Part shown: positions 1-10,067 of the stretch, piece by piece | How the letters are laid out: every line of letters begins with the position of its first letter | Position numbering within the stretch: position 1 is the first letter of the stretch | Assembly: GCA_016869675.1 (NCBI GenBank) | Contig: VGDP01000009.1 | Location: forward strand, 32,787 to 96,786 | Source of the DNA: Alphaproteobacteria bacterium | GTDB lineage: Bacteria > Pseudomonadota > Alphaproteobacteria > SP197 | DNA: 64,000 bases | Direction of reading: 5' to 3' | Position numbers and translations under genes: made by a program | The notes under the pieces: generated by a model | Told to the model about the DNA's origin: nothing | Databases searched by the model: none | The model's input: only the letters and a program-made list of their open reading frames with translations

Positions 1-100
1 GCCGGGCTTGCCTTCGTCATGGCTTGTCCGCCCGTGTTCAACACGTACGTAGATGTGGACACGCTAGGCGCACTTGGCAAGCCTCGGTAGAGTCCCGCCC
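1..100. other. non-coding start of window, REP-like remnant
   Basis: No convincing gene is seen here. Positions 33-45 form a perfect 6+1+6 inverted repeat (CGTGTT-C-AACACG) followed directly by TACGTA. The wording around it (cgtcatggc ... cttgtcc) resembles the intergenic repeats seen elsewhere in this window near 9.5 kb and 59.7 kb, so a decayed repeat is the simplest reading. A 23-codon ORF from the ATG at 19 is not credible as a gene. Confidence 0.3.
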
Positions 101-505
101 ATGACGACAACCCGGCGCTTCGGACCGCCGCCCAGCGACGCCGACCTGCACGCCCTGGCCGATGGCGCCCTCGCCGCGCTACCGGCCGCGTTCCGGCGGC
201 TGGTCCAGGGCGTCGCGATCCTGATCGAGGAGTTTCCCGCCGAGGACGTGATCGAGTCGATGGGCCTGGAAAGCGGCTACGACCTGCTGGGCCTTTACCA
301 AGGCGTGTCGCTGGATCAGAAGTCGGTCACGGGGGTCGCCCACGACGTCGACCGCATCCTGCTCTACCGCGCGCCGATCCTGCTCGCCTGGGCCGAAGGC
401 GAAGACGCGCTCGAGGATCTGGTACGCAACACCCTGATCCACGAGATCGGCCATCACTTCGGGCTGTCCGACGACGACATGGCCCGGCTGGAGGGCGCGG
501 TGTGA
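101..505 (+). CDS. zincin-like metallopeptidase (DUF1025 / metallopeptidase family)
   Basis: This 134-residue protein ends with the zinc-binding motif HEIGHHFGLSDDD, with the first His near residue 114. That motif and the small size are typical of the bacterial minimal-gluzincin family annotated as metallopeptidase family protein. Two zinc-ligand histidines and the catalytic Glu are present; the substrate is unknown. The ATG at 101 is preferred over an in-frame TTG at 74, because the family starts close to the FGPPPSDADL-like segment. The stop overlaps the start of the next ORF (502) by 4 nt, which suggests co-transcription with the HerA-like ATPase. No signal peptide is visible, so it is probably cytoplasmic. 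Confidence 0.85.
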   Translation: MTTTRRFGPPPSDADLHALADGALAALPAAFRRLVQGVAILIEEFPAEDVIESMGLESGYDLLGLYQGVSLDQKSVTGVAHDVDRILLYRAPILLAWAEGEDALEDLVRNTLIHEIGHHFGLSDDDMARLEGAV

Positions 506-2032
506 CGATCGAGGAGTCGTCGATCCTGGTCGGGCGCGGCGAACGCGACGCGCGCCTCGAGCTCGCGCGCGCCAACCGCCACGGGCACTGGCAAGACCGA
601 GACGCTGCAGGTGCTGGCCGAGGGCTTCGCGCGCGAGGGCGTGCCGGTGGTGCTGGCCGATGTGAAGGGCGACCTGGGCGGGCTCGCCGTGCCCGGCGCC
701 GCCTCACCCAAGCTGACCGAACGGTTGCAGCGCCTAGGCATCGCGGACCTTGCCTTCGCGGGCTTTCCCGTCGTCGTCTGGGATGTGTTCGGCCAGGACG
801 GCCATCCGTTGCGCGTGACCATCTCCGACCTGGGGCCGCTGCTGCTGGCGCGCCTGCTGGATCTCAACGACGTGCAGGCCGGCGTGCTGCAGATCGCCTT
901 CCGCCTGGCCGACGACGAAGGGCTGCTGCTGATCGACCTGGCCGACCTTCGCGCGGTGATCGCCCACGTGGCGGAACGAGCGGCCGAACTGTCCGCCACC
1001 TACGGCAATGTGGCGGCGGCCAGCGTCGGCGCGATCCAGCGCGCGCTGCTGACGCTTGAGGAGCAGGGCGGGGCCGCCTTCTTCGGTGAGCCTATGCTGG
1101 ACATCGCGGATCTGATGCTGAACGCGCCGGATGGTCGCGGCGCCATCAACATCCTGGCGGTGTCGCGCCTGATCCAGAACTCGCGCGCCTACAGCACGGT
1201 GCTGCTGTGGTTGCTGGCCGAGCTTTACGAGAACCTGCCCAAGATCTGCGACGCGCCGAAGCCGAAGCTAGTGGTGTTCTTCGACGAGTCGCACCTCATG
1301 TTCGACGGCGCGCCGAAGGCTCTGGGCGAGAAGGTCGAGCAGGTCGTGCGCCTGATCCGCTCGAAGGGGGTCGGGCTCTACTTCGTCACGCAGAACCCCA
1401 TGGACGTGCCCGATGCCGCGGGCGGCCAGCCCGGCAACCGGATGCAGCACGGCCTGCGTGCCTTAACAGCGAAGGAGCAGAAGGTGGTGCGCGCGGTGGC
1501 CGAGACCTTCCGCGCCGCGCCGGGCGCCGACCTGTCGCGCACCATCCTGGACCTCGGCGTCGGTGAGGGTGTCGTGTCGTTTCTAAAGGTTTCGGGCGCG
1601 CCAGGGGTGGCCGAACGGGTCACCATCCTGCCGCCCACCTCGCGCATCGGCGCGCTGAGCGCAGACGAGCGCGCGGCGGTCATGGCGGCAAGTCCGGTGA
1701 AGGGCGTCTACGACCAGACGGTCGACCGGGAGTCCGCCGCCGAGATCCTGGGCCGTGCGAAGCCCGCCCCGTCGGGCCCGTGGCGCCACCCGGATGGCGC
1801 GGCACCGCGCACGGACCGGAACACGGATGCCGCGCCGGAGCGTACGCGCGGCCGAAACAGCTGGGCAACCGAGGGCCGCGACGGCGGCCTGCTCGACGAT
1901 CTGCTGACCGGCGGCCACGGTCGGCGTCAGAGCGTCGGCGAGGCGCTGGCCAAGAGCGTCGTCCATTCGGTCGGCAGCCAGGTGGGCCGCGCCATCGTGC
2001 GCGGCGTGCTTGGCTCGCTGCTGAAACGCTAG
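502..2032 (+). pseudogene. HerA-like ATPase (DUF853 family, YjgR type), frameshifted in Walker A
   Basis: Residues from 502 read MTIEESSILVGRGERD up to ANRHG in one frame. From about 584 the continuation GTGKTETLQVLAEGF is in the next frame and runs open to 2032 with the ATPase body (Walker B-like VVFFDESHLMF near 1275) and the family C-terminus (GRRQSVGEALAKS). The family normally has LV-GAT between ANRHG and GTGKT, so about 20 nt are missing and the frame is lost exactly in the P-loop. The flanking wording suggests loss between two copies of a gccacgggc-like string. If real, the full-length ATPase cannot be made. The downstream ORF could start internally (for example at 611) but would lack the P-loop. 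A local assembly error is the alternative. Confidence 0.8.
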
Positions 2033-2041
2033 AGGCGGCCG

Positions 2042-3031
2042 ATGACCACGCTGCTGACCGGAGCGACCGGGTTTGTCGGTTCGGCGGTACCGCGGTGTCT
2101 GGTTGCGGCGGGGCACGACGTGCGCGTGCTGGCGCGCGCGGGCGCCGACCGCCGGCACCTGGAGGGCGTGCCGTGCGCGGTCGTCACCGGCGATCTTGCC
2201 GATCCGGCCTCGCTGGTGCGCGCGGCGCGCGGCTGCACGGCGTTGTTCGACGTCGCCGCCGACTACCGACTGTGGGTGCGCGACGTGGCCGCCATGGAGC
2301 GCGTCAACGTCGATGGCTCGGTCGCGCTGTTGCGCGCCGCCGCTGAGGCCAGCGTGCGTCGCGTCACGTACACAAGCACGGTGGCGACCCTGCGCCTGGA
2401 CCACGAAGGAGCGGCGGTCGACGAGACGGCGAACGCCTAACTCCACGAGATGATCGGGCCGTACAAGCACTCGAAGCACCGCGCGGCGAACGCGGTGGCG
2501 GCGCGCGCGACCGGGCTGGACGTCGTCACCGTGATGCCGACCGCGCCGATCGGGCCGCGCGACGCCAAGCCGACGCCCACGGGACGCATGGTCGTCGAGG
2601 CCGCGCGCGGCCGCATGCCCTCATTTGTCGAGACCGGGCTCAACGTCGTGCATGCGGACGACGTGGCCGAGGGGCACTTGCGGGCGCACCAGCAAGGGCG
2701 GCGGGGCGAGACCTACATCCTGGGCGGCGAGAACCTGCGGCTGAGCGCCATTCTCGCGGCGATCGCAGCGCTGGTCGGGCGCCGCGCGCCGCGCGTGAAC
2801 CTGCCCCACTGGTCGGTACTGCCGGCCGCGGCCGTCGCCGAAGGCCTGGCGCATTGCCGTCTGCTGCGCGAGCCGCTCATCACCTTCGATGGGCTGCGCA
2901 TGGCGCGCCACATGATGTACTTTTCGAGCGACAAGGCAGGCCGCGAGCTGGGCTATGCCCCCCCCCGCCCGGCCTCCGACGCGCTGGCCGACGCCGTCGC
3001 CTGATACCGCCAAGCCGGATACCTGGGCTGA
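2042..3031 (+). pseudogene. hpnA: HpnA-like NAD-dependent sugar epimerase, two in-frame stops
   Basis: The reading frame encodes an extended-SDR protein: the NAD-binding GATGFVG motif is at residues 7-13, the YxxxK catalytic pair is in PYKHSK, and the stretch FVETGLNVVHADDVAEGH is characteristic of hopanoid-associated HpnA. TAA at 2438-2440 (codon 133) lies inside the otherwise continuous homology, eight codons before YKHSK. A second stop, TGA at 3002-3004, replaces the expected Trp of the conserved end AVA-W-YRQAGYL; reading on reaches TGA at 3029-3031. HpnA-family enzymes are about 330 residues and the conceptual product is 329. The gene follows the HerA-like ORF by 9 nt. With two independent nonsense codons a functional full-length product is unlikely. 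Confidence 0.75.
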
Positions 3032-3098
3032 CACCGGCCCCTTGCGCCGCGCCACTGTCCGCCGTATGAGGCCGGACCCACACCCCGGGAGCACGGCG

Positions 3099-4301
3099 AT
3101 GGACAACCTCAAGACGATCCGCAACGGGACCAAGTCCCATCCCGTGTTCTCGGCCGCCGAGATGAACGGCCGGCTCGCGCACCTGCGCGCCCACATGGCC
3201 GCCGATGGCATCCAGGCGTGCCTGTTCACCTCGTACCACAACGTCAACTACTACGATCATTTCCTCTACTGCTCGTTCGGCCGGCCCTACGGCCTGGTGG
3301 TGACCGAACGCGACGTGACTGCGATCGTCGCCAACATCGACTACGGCCAGCCATGGCGGCGCGGCTTCGGCGCGACGCTGACCTACACCGATTGGCAGCG
3401 CGACAACTTCTTCCGCGCGGTGCAGCGGCTGATCCCGGCCAAGGGCAAGGTCGGCATCGAGACCGACCACATCAGCGTCGAGAACCGCGACAAGCTGGCC
3501 GCGGCGCTGGCCGGTGCGGCGCTCGTAGACGTGGCCAAGCCGTGCATGCGCCTGCGCATGGTCAAGTCGGACGAGGAGATCGCGCTGATCCGCCAGGGTG
3601 CGCGCATCGCCGACCTGGGCGGCGCCGCGTGCGTCGAGGCGATCGGCGACGGCGTGCCCGAGCACGAGGTCGCCCTGCACGCCACCCAGGCCATGGTGCG
3701 CGAGATCGCGCGCACCTACCCGGACACCGACATCATGGACACCTGGACCTGGTTCCAGTCGGGCATCAACACCGACGGGGCGCACAACCCGGTGACCACG
3801 CGGCGCATCCGCAAGGGCGACATCCTAAGCCTGAACTGCTTCCCCATGATCGCCGGCTACTACACGGCGCTGGAGCGCACGCTGTTTTTCGACCATTGCG
3901 ACGCGGCGTCGCGCCGCTATTGGGAGATCAACGTCGAGTTGCACCGGCACGGCCTGGAGCTGATCCGGCCGGGCGCGCGCTGCAAGGACATCGCGCTCGC
4001 GTTGAACGAGATCTACCGTGCCCACGGGGTGCTGGACGCGCGTACCTTCGGCTACGGCCATTCGTTCGGCACGCTCAGCCACTATTACGGTCGCGAGGCC
4101 GGCCTGGAGCTGCGCGAGGACATCGAGACCGTGATCGAGCCGAACATGGTCGTGTCCATGGAGCCGATGATCACCATCCCCAACGGCCAGCCAGGCGCCG
4201 GCGGCTATCGCGAGCACGACATCCTGGTGGTGACCAAGGCGGGCGCCGACAACATCACCGGTTTCCCCTTCGGGCCCGAGCGCAACATCGTCACAAAGTA
4301 G
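3099..4301 (+). CDS. creatinase (creatine amidinohydrolase)
   Basis: Creatinase (EC 3.5.3.3) hydrolyses creatine to sarcosine and urea. The 400-residue protein matches the whole length of Pseudomonas creatinase (about 403) from memory, with near-identical blocks such as FTSYHNVNYYDHFLYCSFGRP, DTWTWFQSGINTDGAHNP, FGYGHSFGTLSHYYGREAG and SMEPMI. It has the pita-bread M24 fold without the usual metal ligands; the putative catalytic His is His229 in GAHNP. ATG 3099 is chosen because homology starts at IRNGTKS a few residues in. It converges with the antiporter gene on the other strand, overlapping it by 11 nt. The product sarcosine is the expected substrate type of the flavoprotein locus at 6.2 kb, which is itself interrupted. 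Confidence 0.92.
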   Translation: MDNLKTIRNGTKSHPVFSAAEMNGRLAHLRAHMAADGIQACLFTSYHNVNYYDHFLYCSFGRPYGLVVTERDVTAIVANIDYGQPWRRGFGATLTYTDWQRDNFFRAVQRLIPAKGKVGIETDHISVENRDKLAAALAGAALVDVAKPCMRLRMVKSDEEIALIRQGARIADLGGAACVEAIGDGVPEHEVALHATQAMVREIARTYPDTDIMDTWTWFQSGINTDGAHNPVTTRRIRKGDILSLNCFPMIAGYYTALERTLFFDHCDAASRRYWEINVELHRHGLELIRPGARCKDIALALNEIYRAHGVLDARTFGYGHSFGTLSHYYGREAGLELREDIETVIEPNMVVSMEPMITIPNGQPGAGGYREHDILVVTKAGADNITGFPFGPERNIVTK

Positions 4302-6078
4302 TCGACCGCAGTCGACGCCACGCGCTGCGTAGCACGGCGGCCGCGCGGCGCAGCCGCAGCGTCGCGCGTTCCCACGCCGAGCCTTCCGGCAGGTGCAAGC
4401 CGGCGCGCGTGACCGTGCCGCCCTCCAGGCCGCGTACCACCAGGTCGATAGGCCCGATGGTCACGGCGTCGCCGAGCTCGGGCGCGTCCTCGAGCCGCTC
4501 GGCCAGGAAGTCGGCGACCGTCAGGTGTCGCTCGGCCTCGGGCACCGCGAGGCCGTAGAGCTCGGCCAGCGCGCCGAGCCGCGTCGTGCCGTTGACCGCG
4601 AACTCACCACCGTCGGGCTCGGCTGCGCCGCCCTCGGCGAACAGCCGGTCGAGCCGGTGCACGCGTTCCGGCGCGGCCAGCAGGTAGACGTAATCGCCGG
4701 CGCCGGGCCGGCACGCCGTCGCCGGGTCCAGCACCTGGCCGTTGCGCACGGCCAGCACCAGGCGCGTGTCCGAGGGGAGCGCACCGCGCGCCTCGACCAC
4801 GGAGCCGCGCCGCACCGGATAGCCTACCAGCTCCCGCCCCGTCTGGCCGGGGATGTCCAGCTCGACCCGGCTGACCTCGGGCTCGCTGCCGGCCAGCGCC
4901 ACGCCCAGCGCGCGCGCGGCGGGCCGGATCGACCAGCCCTGCACCACCAGCGACACCAGCACCACGAAGAACGCCACGTTGAAGTAGGCCTCGGCGCCCG
5001 GCACGGCGGCGAGCGTCGGGATCGCCGCTAGGTAGATGCTGACCGCGCCGCGCAGGCCGACCCAGGTGACGAAGCCCCACTCGCGCAGACTGAAGCGGAA
5101 CGGCAGCAGACACAGCGCCACCGCGACGGGGCGCGCGAGCACGATCAGGAACAGGGCGATCGCCACGCCCGGCAGGGCGTAGTCGATCAGGGTCGTCGGC
5201 GTGACCAAGAGGCCGAGCACCAGGAACATGACGATCTGGCTGAGCCATGTGAGGCCCTGGTGCAGGCTGAGGATCGCCGGGAAGCCCTTGACCGGTCGGT
5301 TGCCCACCACGAGACCGGCCAGGTAGACCGCCAGGAAGCCGCTGCCGTGGGCCGCCGCGGCCAGGCCAAACAGGGTCACGACGCCGGCCAGCGCGAGCAG
5401 CGGGTGCAGGCCCGCGGGCAGGTCGAGCCGGTTGAGCAGCCAGACCAGCGCGAAGCCGCCGCCCAGGCCCACCGCCGTGCCGATCAGGCCCTGGCGCGCC
5501 AGGAACGCCAACGCGCCCGACGCCGGATCGCCGCCGGCCAGGATCAGCTCGGTCAGCAGCACGACTAGGAACACGGCGAACGGATCGTTGGTGGCGGATT
5601 CGATCTCGAGCACGGCGCCCACTCGGCGCGTCAGCCGCAAGCCGCCGGCGTGGAGCAGGAACAAGACGGCGGCCGCGTCGGTCGACGCGACGATGGCGCC
5701 CAGGAGCAGCGCCTCGATCCAGCCGAGGTCGAAGACCCACACGGCGAACGCGCCGACCAGCGCGCCCGTGACCCCGACGCCGACCGTGGCCAGCCCGAGC
5801 GCCGGGACCAGGACGCCGCGGAACTGCGCCATCTTGGTGCGCAGGCCGCCGTCGAACAGGATGATCGCCAGCGCCGCCGAGCCGACTAGATAGGTCAGGC
5901 TCATGTCGTTGAACACGATGCCGCCCGGCCCGTCCTCGCCGGCGACCATGCCGACGATCAGGAATAGGAACAGCAGCGGCGCGCCGAACCGCCGCGCGAC
6001 CAGGCTCGACAGAATGCCCGCGAGGCCCAGCAGGGCGCCCAGCAGCAGGGCCGTGTCGAGCACGGCGATCACGGTCAT
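4291..6078 (-). CDS. K+/H+ antiporter, CPA1 family (NhaP2/CvrA-like)
   Basis: The 595-residue inner-membrane protein has a Na_H_Exchanger domain of about 12-13 membrane segments (roughly residues 5-385). It carries the family block GMVAGEDGPGGI near the N-terminus and acidic ion-site residues in STDAAAVL and ESATNDP. A cytoplasmic part of about 200 residues follows, with a TrkA_C/RCK-like region (ELVGYPVRRGSVVEARGALP) and a transporter-associated tail. The family exchanges K+ or Na+ for H+ and is often gated by a cytosolic ligand. ATG 6078 is preferred over an upstream in-frame start at 6117, since it follows AGAGGAT and begins just before the first helix. A TATAGT box lies at 6116-6121 on the minus strand. 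It is divergent from the flavoprotein gene. Confidence 0.88.
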   Translation of the reverse strand: MTVIAVLDTALLLGALLGLAGILSSLVARRFGAPLLFLFLIVGMVAGEDGPGGIVFNDMSLTYLVGSAALAIILFDGGLRTKMAQFRGVLVPALGLATVGVGVTGALVGAFAVWVFDLGWIEALLLGAIVASTDAAAVLFLLHAGGLRLTRRVGAVLEIESATNDPFAVFLVVLLTELILAGGDPASGALAFLARQGLIGTAVGLGGGFALVWLLNRLDLPAGLHPLLALAGVVTLFGLAAAAHGSGFLAVYLAGLVVGNRPVKGFPAILSLHQGLTWLSQIVMFLVLGLLVTPTTLIDYALPGVAIALFLIVLARPVAVALCLLPFRFSLREWGFVTWVGLRGAVSIYLAAIPTLAAVPGAEAYFNVAFFVVLVSLVVQGWSIRPAARALGVALAGSEPEVSRVELDIPGQTGRELVGYPVRRGSVVEARGALPSDTRLVLAVRNGQVLDPATACRPGAGDYVYLLAAPERVHRLDRLFAEGGAAEPDGGEFAVNGTTRLGALAELYGLAVPEAERHLTVADFLAERLEDAPELGDAVTIGPIDLVVRGLEGGTVTRAGLHLPEGSAWERATLRLRRAAAVLRSAWRRLRSTTL

Positions 6079-6206
6079 CCGGCCTGGATCCTCTGAGCCG
6101 GTGGGCAGTCCCGCCACTATAGCCGAGCCGCGCGACCCTGCCCACGGCCGCGCTCGATTCCCGCGACGGCTTGCTCTAGAAGGGCCGGAACCGGGGGCGA
6201 GGGGCC

Positions 6207-9200
6207 GTGACCGACAGGCAGGCGAGGATCGTCATCATCGGCGGCGGCGCCGTCGGCTGCTCGGTCGCCTACCATCTGGCGCGCCGGGGCGAGCGTGACG
6301 TGCTGCTGGTCGAGAAGGCGGCGCTGACCCACGGCGCCACGTGGCACGCCGCGGGCCTGGTCGGCCAATTGCGCGGCAAGCGCAACCTGACGCGCCTGAT
6401 GGAGGACAGCGTCGCCGTGTTCGACCGGCTCGAGGCCGAGACCGGCCAGGCGATCGACTAACGCAAGGTGGGCTCGCTGCGCTTGGCCTCGAGCCCCGAA
6501 CGTTGGAGCGAGATCTGCCGCTCGCTCAGCCAGGCGCGCTCGTTCGGCTTCGAGGCGCACGAGGTCGCGGTCGCCGAGGCTAAGCGCCTGTTCCCCTATC
6601 TGGCGACCGAGGGCATCGTCGGCGCGGTGTTCATCCCGTCCGACGGCTACGTCGATCCCAATGGCCTGACCCAGGCCTATGCGAAGGGCGCGCGCGCCGG
6701 CGGCGTGCGCATCCTGGAAGGCGTCGCCGTGACGGGCGCCGAGACGGCGGGGCGGCGCGTCACGGCGCTGGTCACCGACGACGGCACGATCCGCTGCGAG
6801 ACGGTCGTCGTGTGCGCCGGTCTGTGGGCGCGCAAGGTCGGCGCGCTGCTGGGCGTCGCGCTGGCCGCCGGCGTGGTGCAGCACCAGTACCTGGTGACCG
6901 GCAAGAGCTTGAAGGTGCCCTCGACGATCCCGACCCTGCGCGACCCGGACCACAACGTCTATCTGAAGCCCGACGTGGGCGGCTTCGCCTTCGGCGGCTG
7001 GGAGCACGACGCGCCACCGTGCTTCGATCAGGACCCGCCGTTCGCCTTCGGCCGCACCCTGTTCGACAGCGATTTCGACCGCTTCGCCGCGATCGCCCAG
7101 GGGGCGGCCACGCGGGTCCCGGCCATCGACGAGGCCGGCGTGCAGACCCTGATCAACGGGCCCATACCGGTGTCCGCCGACGGCGAGCCGATCATGGGTC
7201 TGGCGCCCGAGCGCGACAACGTGTTCGTGGCGTGCGGCTTCACCGCCGGCATCGCCGCGTCGGGCGGCGCCGGGCTGGCCATGGCCAACTGGATCGTCGA
7301 TGGCGATCCGGGCATGGACCTGTGGTCGTTCGACGCGCGCCGCTTCGGCCCGCTGCACGCCGGGCGATGGTTCCTGGAGGCGCGCGCGGTCGAGGCGTAC
7401 GGCCGCTACTACGCGATCCACTGGCCCAACGAGGAAATGGAGAGCGCGCGCGACGTGCGCCTGAGCCCGCTGCACGGCGCGCTGGCGGCGCACGGCGCCG
7501 TGTGCGGCGCCAAGTTCGGCTGGGAGCGGCCCAACTGGTTCGCCGCGCGCGATCCATCCGGCGCCGTCGAGGCCCACGACCGCCCGTCGTTTGAGGGCCG
7601 GCCCAACTGGTTCGACGCCGTGGGCGCCGAACACCGCGCGGTGCGCGAGCGCGTCGCCCTGATCGACCAGACCTCGTTCACCAAGTTCGAGGTGGCGGGG
7701 CCCGGCGCGCTCGGCTTCCTGCAGCGCGTGGCGGCCAACGACGTGGCCGCGACCGACGGCCGCAACGTCGTCTACACCCAGTTGTGCAACGAGCGCGGCG
7801 GCATCGAGGCCGACCTGACGGTCATGCGGCTGGAGGAAGACCGCTTCATGGTCGTGACCGGCGCGGGCTTCGGCGTACGCGACCGCGCATGGCTGACGGC
7901 CCACATGCCGCGCGACGGCACGGTGAGTCTGCGCGACGTCAGCGGCGCTCTTGCCGTGATCAACCTGTGCGGGCCGCGCTCGCGCGAGGTGCTGGCACGC
8001 GTGGCCGAGGAACCGGTCGACGATGCGGCGCTGCCGTTCCGCGCGGCGCGCACGCTGACGCTGGGTTCGGCGCGCGCCCTCGCCGCCCGTATCGGCTATG
8101 TGGGCGAGCGCGGCTACGAGATCTACGTGCCCGTCGAGGTTGCGCTGCACCTGCACGACGCCTTGTGCGCCGCCGGTGCGCCCTTCGGCATCGCCGACGC
8201 GGGCTATCGCGCGATCGAGAGCCTGCGCCTGGAGAAGGGCTACCTCTACTGGAGCGCCGAGCTGAGCCCCGACGTGAACCCCTACGAGGCAGGACTCGGC
8301 TTCTGCGTCGCGCTGGACAAGGGCGAGTTCGTGGGCCGTGCGGCGCTCGCACGCCTGCGCGCCGAAGGGCCACGCCGCGTGCTGTGCTCGTTCACGCTGG
8401 AGCCCGACGCGCCGGTGATCGGGGGCGAGGCGATCGTGCGAGACGGACGCGTGCTGGGCACCACCACAAGCGCGGGCTACGGCTACACCGTCGGCCGGGC
8501 CATTGCGTTCGGCTACCTGCCGCGCGAGGAGGTGCGCCACGCTGACTTCGAGATCGAGGCCTACGGCCGGCGCGTCGCGGTCACGCGGCTCGGCAGCCTG
8601 ACCAACCGGGTCTACCGGCTGGAGGCCGACGGCGCGCGCTGGTGCCTGCGCGTGCCGGGCAAGGGCACCGAGGCCTACATCGACCGCAAGGTCGAGGTGG
8701 TCAACGCCCGCGCCGCCGCCACGGCGGGTGTCAGCCCCGAGGTGCTGTTCTTCGACGAGTCCGACGGCCTGATGGTGACGCGCTTCATCGACGGCATCAC
8801 TACCATGACACCGGCCACGTTCCCGACCACGCCGGGGGCGCCGACACGCGCGGGTCGGGCGTTCCGCGACCTGCATCGGTCGGGCGTGGCGTTCGCGTTC
8901 CGCTTCGAGCTGTTCAGCATAATCGATGGCTATCTCGCGCACCTGGCCAAGCTCGGCGCGCGTCTGCCCGACGGCTATCACGACGTGGTGCGCGAGGCCG
9001 AGGGCGTGCGCGCCGCGCTGGCCGCCCATCCGGTGCCGCTGGCACCCTGCCATTGCGATCCGCTGTGCGAGAACTTCCTGGACGACGGGGCGCGCATGTG
9101 GATCGTCGACTGGGAGTATTCCGGCATGAACCATCCCATGTGGGATCTGGGCGACCTGTCGGTCGAGGCCGGCTTCGGTCCGGCCCAGGACCAGGAGATG

Positions 9201-9428
9201 CTGCGCGCCTATTTCGGCACTACGCCCAGCGCGTTCGATACCGGGTGCGTGGTCATCTACAAGGCGATGTGCGACCTGTTGTGGACCCTGTGGGGTCTGA
9301 TCCAGGACGCCAACAAGAACCCGGTCGACGATTTCTGGGCCTACGCCAACAACCGCTTCGTGCGCTGCAAGGCGCTGATGGCGGACCCGGTGTTCGCCGG
9401 CCACGTGGCCGCCGTGCGTGCGGGATAG
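6207..9428 (+). pseudogene. dimethylglycine/sarcosine dehydrogenase-like flavoprotein fused to choline-kinase-like domain, in-frame stop
   Basis: From GTG 6207 the conceptual protein of 1073 residues has an FAD-binding DAO domain (GGGAVGCSVAYHLA near residue 12, and TWHAAGL, where His carries covalent FAD in dimethylglycine/sarcosine dehydrogenases). An FAO_M linker, a folate-binding GcvT domain (about 415-700) and GcvT_C (about 710-793) follow. From about residue 794 there is a choline/ethanolamine-kinase-like APH fold (LGSLTNRVYRLEADG, catalytic HCDPLCENF, metal-binding IVDWEYSG). TAA at 6459-6461 (codon 85) interrupts the DAO domain where family members carry an aromatic residue before the GSLRLA block. 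The restart at GTG 6468 would lack the Rossmann motif. The GcvT_C end and the kinase N-terminus each seem about 20 residues short at the junction, so the fusion may have arisen by deletion between two adjacent genes. Confidence 0.8.
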
Positions 9429-9457
9429 GCCACTCCCAAGGTTGCCGGGATTCCCCC

Positions 9458-9570
9458 CCGTCATCCCTGGGCCGGCCGAAGGCCGGAACCGGGGACCCAG
9501 GGACGACGGACCGGGCGGTTGCTCTGGATTCCCGGTTCGCCGCTCGCGCGGCGCCCGGGAATGACAGAGG
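9458..9570. repeat. REP-like intergenic palindromes (two units)
   Basis: Two imperfect hairpins fill the gap between the flavoprotein locus and the methyltransferase remnant. Unit 1 (about 9458-9510) pairs CCGTCATCCCTGG with CCCAGGGACGACGG around a GCCGGCCGAAGGCCGG core. Unit 2 (about 9521-9570) pairs TTCCCGG with CCGGGAA around a CGCTCGCGCGGCG core, flanked by CTCT and AGAG. The layout resembles repetitive extragenic palindromes common in alphaproteobacteria. They could act as a bidirectional terminator for the two converging loci. Confidence 0.6.
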
Positions 9571-9617
9571 AGCAAGGGTCCATTCCCCTGAGAAGGTGGC
9601 GCTCGATCCTCGCCCGG

Positions 9618-10067
9618 TCACGGCTTGACCAGCACGAACACCCGTTCTGGCCCGGCAGTGTGGACGGTCAGGCCGCGCGCTGCGGCGAACCGGCCGATGC
9701 CACGCAGCGAGGCGTCGTTGGTCAGGGTGTAGGCATCGACCAAGAGCGCGCCGCCGGGGCGCACCACGCGCCACGCCGCGCGCAAGTGATCGTGCAGGCG
9801 CTCCTCGTTAAGGCCATCGGGTCGGTGAGCGACGTGCGCCACGTCGGCCATGACGCCACGTCGCGCAAGAAGATCGAGCGCGTCGCGGGGCGCGAGCCCG
9901 AGGGTACGGACCGATCCGGCGACACCGGCACCGCGCACGCGGTCGAGGAATGTGGCAAACTCGCGCGCATCGTCCGCCGGCCAGCCATCGAGCGCAGCCA
10001 CGACCGCATCGAGCCCCGCCGCGCGCGCGGCGCGCGCCAGCATCACGGTCGCCACGCTATCGCCGGC
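9618..10067 (-). pseudogene. class I SAM methyltransferase fragment lacking its N-terminus
   Basis: About 150 residues read as the C-terminal two thirds of a Methyltransf_24-type class I methyltransferase. They begin with GDSVATVMLARAARAAG (the end of SAM motif I) and continue through DVAHVAHRPDGLNEE and the post-motif block RVVRPGGALLVDAYTL to TGA at 9618. There is no start codon or N-terminal helix. Upstream, the sequence passes out of frame straight into the end of the GT2 gene, whose own stop at 10043 lies inside this frame. This looks like a deletion that fused the two genes. The partner of the missing N-terminus cannot be recovered from the window. Confidence 0.6.

Noticed and set aside
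33..45. Perfect palindrome CGTGTT-C-AACACG as an operator for the first gene
   Set aside because: There is no promoter next to it and it sits in a likely decayed intergenic repeat at the window edge.
6117..9575. Open frame of more than 1100 codons on the minus strand
   Set aside because: It is the antisense shadow of the flavoprotein locus in GC-rich DNA; the composition is His/Arg/Ala-rich with no recognisable motif. Similar shadows oppose the cox operon (49538-52180), the M16 gene region (57705-60458) and the FMN subunit (14722-16665).
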